DNA of 64,000 bases, taken from the NCBI GenBank assembly GCA_009760855.2, contig WPIO01000003.1, positions 5,708,501 through 5,772,500 of the forward strand. Reading direction: 5' to 3'. The stretch is from Cristatella mucedo. Taxonomy: Eukaryota > Bryozoa > Phylactolaemata > Cristatellidae. Below are positions 55,307 through 64,000 of the stretch, one piece after another. The position numbers and the translations under genes are program-made. Each line of letters begins with the position of its first letter. The first letter of the stretch is position 1. The notes beneath the pieces are model-generated. The model saw nothing but the letters and a program-made list of their open reading frames with translations, had not been told where the DNA came from and made no database searches.

Positions 55307-55774
55307 GCTCTATCCTCATGCTGATGTAATGTATGCAATTAATGGCGTGCATAAGTCTCTTGATCGATCTGCACTTTATTGAAAACGTGTACTTAGTTGG
55401 TTCCTAAACTCATGGCCTGCGTGGAACTGAGGGATCGCCAGTTGCTGATCGACCATGTAGCTCAGTGAGTCCACTCCTGTGCATGGCTTGAAGAGCTGTA
55501 GGCAGCACGGCTTTTGAATGGGTGCTTTGCAATGCTCAGTGGTTTAAAGATGGCTGATCTTTAACTTGAAGTGACAATGCCTCTGCCCGTGTACTATGGG
55601 CAAGAGGTTTTGAGCCAGGGGAGCATTGTAGAGATGTGGTGGCAGCAGTACAGAGCTGGTTGCTGTGCACTTGCATACTTGCCCTTATATGCGATTGCTA
55701 GTGAATAAGCGTTGGCGTGCCATGCGTGTGTGATCATGCAGTGGCAGGTCATGTGACACAGTTTGCTGCCAAGA

Positions 55775-55990
55775 GGGGCTGATGCTGCTTATGCATGCTG
55801 ACACTGTTGCATACTGCCACTAACCATAGCTGCATGCTGACCCTGTGCATGTACCTAACTATGCTATTCATGTTGTTAGTCAAGCATGACCACTCACCAT
55901 TTGATCGTGTTTCCTTTGCAGCAGATGTAAAGCGCCTATACAGAGATTGTGTTCTCTGAGGGCGCTTTATCAAGTGTAATATTGTTATGC
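55775..55990 (+). mobile_element. LINE A 3' UTR and tail
   Basis: CTTATGCATGCTGACACTGT repeats, then GTAAAGCGCCTATACAGAGA and GGGCGCTTTATCAAGTGT. Confidence 0.75.
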
Positions 55991-56038
55991 TGCCGGAAAA
56001 TTTATGTGGTGTTGTCATCCACTGCTGCTGCCATGTTG

Positions 56039-56527
56039 TGACAGCCCTCCGGACGACCTGTCGTCAGGTTGGGTAGAGCAACCGAGCAACAAGTCTGCTG
56101 GCTCCAACACCAAAACCTTTATTCCAAAACTACTCAGGCCAAGCCCTGTCTACACACACTAGACGGCTGCTGGTGTCGAGGGATATAGCCCTCCCCTTCC
56201 CCCTTGCACTCCTTCGGCAGCTCTTATATTCCATGCATGCATTGTTTTTCACACTGTTGGGCCATTGTTCGTTCCGAACCCAGTTGTCCGAACGCAGTTT
56301 GTGGTAGATGGATGTCCCCACAGATACTGCCAATGCATGGATTTGGGCAGGACTGCCGAGTCATCGTCTGCCCTCCACCACTGCTAGCCTGTGGCTGCTT
56401 AGGCAGTCTGAGCCCTTGCAAGGTGCCTAGTGCTCGCAGGCTGCAAGAGTCGTGTTCCTTCACACGTGGCCTCAAAGGCTGATCATTAGTCGGTACTGAA
56501 GCTGCTGCTTTAATAGTGGGCTGTAAT
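56039..56527 (-). mobile_element. Possible solo LTR
   Basis: Ends are TGACAGCCC and GGGCTGTAA (inverted). On the minus strand a TATAAGAGC box (about 56225) is followed about 100 bp later by AATAAA (about 56110), like U3-R-U5 of an LTR. No target duplication is recognised. Confidence 0.35.
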
Positions 56528-57354
56528 AGTAATAACGATTTCTGCCCTAGCCAGTGGTGCTGTAATTCAGTGTAGGCACCGAGCTAAGCAGAGGGATTAA
56601 CGGTTCTGTTATTAGTCTGAGTGCAGACTTGCTGGAGCGCATCATCTTTCGAGTAGAAACTGGTAGAAAGTATTAAATATCAAAATGCTTGGTCGTGTGT
56701 GGGAATGAGTCGAGTAGCATAAACAAGGGCCGAACAGAGCCAGAAATGTAATGCACGTGGACTCAGCAACAGCGTTGAAACAGTAGATTTAATACAGTGG
56801 CAGCAGTCGTCTCAGTGGTTGTTCATGCTCGTAGGGCAGTATGCAGCTGCCTGACCGATGAATATTCAGCAACAAAGATTAGACAAGGGCTACTGTGGAG
56901 CAAGCCCTGTACTACCAAGGATGAGGGGGACTGCTGTTACCTTACAGTTATGACCGGCTGTAATCCAAATATTGCCACCACGTCGTGCTGGGGAACATAT
57001 AGCTGACATGATCGAAACGCAATCAATCTTAGCTCGTTTATGATCATCCCCCATATCACTGGTAGGTCGACTCAGACAAGATGCGCTTTTTGAAACGTGG
57101 AGCTGGGTTATTTGTGCCAGCTTGCTTAGCTTGGCTTTCGGTCATTGCTGTTTCATTGCTTTGCCAGCGATGCTGGGGTTGATCGCAATGTAGGATTGCA
57201 TCAATTCAAGCCACGTATAGCAATCTGAAATGGCTCTGCTAACGGATTTTTGACGACAGCAATGAGGCAGCTTAATATGAGGATTCAATTACACGCCGAT
57301 GCTTTGTTGGACGGATGGCTTTCCCAGTTATCTTGTGCTTGTAGACTGACACCA
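56528..57354. other. Unassigned stretch upstream of the ZGRF1-like gene
   Basis: No recognised feature before the LINE A tail that precedes the ZGRF1-like start codon. Confidence 0.4.
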
Positions 57355-57590
57355 TGGTTCATTGTGCTTATGCGTGCTGACACTGTGCATGCTGCCACTT
57401 ACCACATTTGCATGCTGACCCTGTGCATGTCACCCCTAACCATATTATTCATTTTGTTTGTTTTTCAAGCATGATTTTACTTACCATTCAATTGCATTTC
57501 CCTTTGCAGCAAATGTAAAGCGCCTAGAAAGAGACTAAGTTGTCTGAGGGCACTTTATCAAGTGCATTATTAGTATTATTATTATTATGT
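57355..57590 (+). mobile_element. LINE A 3' UTR and tail
   Basis: Standard 3' UTR, hairpin and ATT repeats. It ends about 130 bp before the start codon of the ZGRF1-like gene, so it may supply promoter or 5' UTR sequence. Confidence 0.8.
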
Positions 57591-57716
57591 ATGGCTGCAG
57601 AACTGCTAAATGGTTGCGCTTGCGTGTCCTCAGCACCCTCTTGTCTTGCCACTGTTTACTGCATCTGTATTTATGGTGACTTGCGTTGGTAGGTGCGATT
57701 ATCCCAGCTGCTGAAG

Positions 57717-62647
<4,931 letters not shown>

Positions 62648-62835
62648 GTCTGCATAGCAGTAGGAGTATATGGAGAAGTGGCAAGCAGGTCCTAGCTCAG
62701 CTCCAATCGAGCTTGCCTATTGGCTTGCCGTCCAGCATGCCCTTTCGGTCCTTATAATTGGCTGCCTTAGGCAAAGTCAAGGACTGTCACATCCTTGGTT
62801 TAATGGGGCTAACCCCTTGTGTAGACTGTGTGTGT

Positions 62836-63012
62836 ATACAATTCATTTGTATAGACGCATCCTAAGAGACTTGTATACCATCCTAATTTTTATTCAGTTG
62901 TTTCACATATGCCACGGGGCTCGAGCCCACCACCTCGGTAATCAAATTCATTCACTTCGACCTCGGTCGTTAAATGGGAGCACCTTAACCACTTGGACCA
63001 AACCAGTGTGGC
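62836..63012 (-). mobile_element. SINE-1 copy with a small internal duplication
   Basis: TTCATTTGTATAGACGC end, B box complement GGGCTCGAGCCC, and A box complement near 62987. The middle (ACCTCGG) occurs twice. Confidence 0.7.
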
Positions 63013-63059
63013 AGATTCTGTTTTTTCACAATCAACTGCCGTGTCTTAGAAAACGTTAA

Positions 63060-64000
63060 GCCCATTGGTATCGTCGTAGTATTCTAGAAGTTGGAGTGTG
63101 ACAATTTAGGTTATCTGCTTGACTGCCCAAGGCCTTTCAAAATCCTTTAGGGCCTACCATAGACTCATGTTTATCTAGTGAACATTTCAGCATTTTGGCA
63201 TGTCTTTCTGCCTTGTGCCACAGCAAAATGCAAGCAGGATGCAGCCTGCTGACCAACTGCCCTGGAAATTTGCCCACGATAGCAACCAGTTAATTATATT
63301 TAGTTTCCACGCTGTAGAAAAAAGTAATTATTTGCAAACATCAGGCCTTATCATTCTCCAAACGTCTTGCAAACTTGAGAAAGGCGATTCTTTAGATGTA
63401 ATCCGACCCACTGGAGCTCTAAGCCTTCTATCCACATCGTCAGACTGACATTCAATGGGATTCAGGTCTGAAGATTTCATAAAGCCATTTCGTTAGCATA
63501 ACGGCTTTAAACTAAGCCACTTCGTTATCATAACGGCCTTAAACTAAATTTAACAGTGTATCAGTAAAAATAGTGAATACACGGCTGCTTAGCTGCTTAG
63601 GGTCAATTTCCTGTGGGAAAAGAAAACAAATCTCCACGAAGTCTCATTGCACTAGGTACTGCACCGTTCTGGAATAATTGTTAATAATAATCTTATATCA
63701 TGATTCCAGGTATCTTCTGTAGATGAAGCCCCCCCCTCCACCATGACCCCTTTGAAGCCAAATTGCACCATCTTCTGAAGATAATTAATTATCACTGAAA
63801 CCTTCATTAATGAACGACGCATGTACTACATACAGTGTCAGTTACAATGATAAATTTGCTCTCACCGTCCCGTTCGATTTTGCTGTAGTCTTCATAGGTC
63901 CGATGTGCTGTTGCCCTAGCCTACTCCAAACAAGTTACTTAATGCTTGGTGGACAGAAGTGGCTTCTTTTTTCCTTCCAAGCAAACATACCTTGTTCATC
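63060..64000 (-). mobile_element. Tc1/mariner relic, runs off the window
   Basis: Minus strand: EIDPKQLSSRVFT-like and SDLNPIECQSDDVDRRL blocks of a transposase, plus homology to 22500-23060. Stops are frequent. Confidence 0.6.

Overview
This is animal (metazoan) nuclear DNA, most likely from an invertebrate. Conserved proteins are split by many GT-AG introns, and the rest is packed with animal-type repeats: L2/CR1-like LINEs, tRNA-derived SINEs, Tc1/mariner relics, one nearly intact Ty3/gypsy-type LTR retrotransposon and long simple repeats. I see nothing prokaryotic. The species cannot be named from this sequence.

Positions 1-20648 (+) hold the 3' part of ASH2L, a core subunit of the SET1/MLL histone H3K4 methyltransferase complexes. 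Thirteen exons can be placed by protein similarity and matching splice phase. The window opens inside the N-terminal zinc-finger coding exon. Positions 40978-20729 (-) hold the complete coding region of GGPS1, geranylgeranyl diphosphate synthase: ten exons encoding 306 residues. The two genes are convergent. Their stop codons are about 80 bp apart and the ASH2L poly(A) signal lies just before the GGPS1 stop codon, so the transcripts probably overlap tail to tail. From 57717 (+) begins a third gene with the N-terminal DUF2439 domain of the DNA helicase ZGRF1; it runs out of the window.

The introns carry the repeats. At 5440-9270 there is a three-level nest: a degenerate repeat-borne ORF, split by a LINE, which is itself split by an antisense LINE. 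Between GGPS1 exons 4 and 5 sits a long, nearly complete L2-like LINE (31915-35070). An inverted pair of Tc1-like relics forms a palindrome of about 1 kb at 23586-24670. Fragments resembling MROH-family HEAT-repeat exons lie on both strands at 37731-38372.

The stretch from 41.2 to 57.6 kb has no well-supported host gene. It contains a CpG-rich LTR/gag-like fragment (about 43.1-44.5 kb) and the gypsy-type element at 47099-51714. That element has two apparently identical 412-bp LTRs, a 5-bp target duplication, gag with two zinc knuckles, and a pol with protease, RT, RNase H and integrase. The gag/pol junction carries a textbook -1 frameshift signal (slippery A AAA AAC, 5-nt spacer, 12-bp stem-loop). 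The copy is broken by one gag frameshift and one stop codon in RT. Two LINE families (A with an AAAGCGCC hairpin and ATT-repeat tail, B with an ACATT tail) and two SINE families recur through the window. One SINE family carries the same 3' hairpin as LINE family A.
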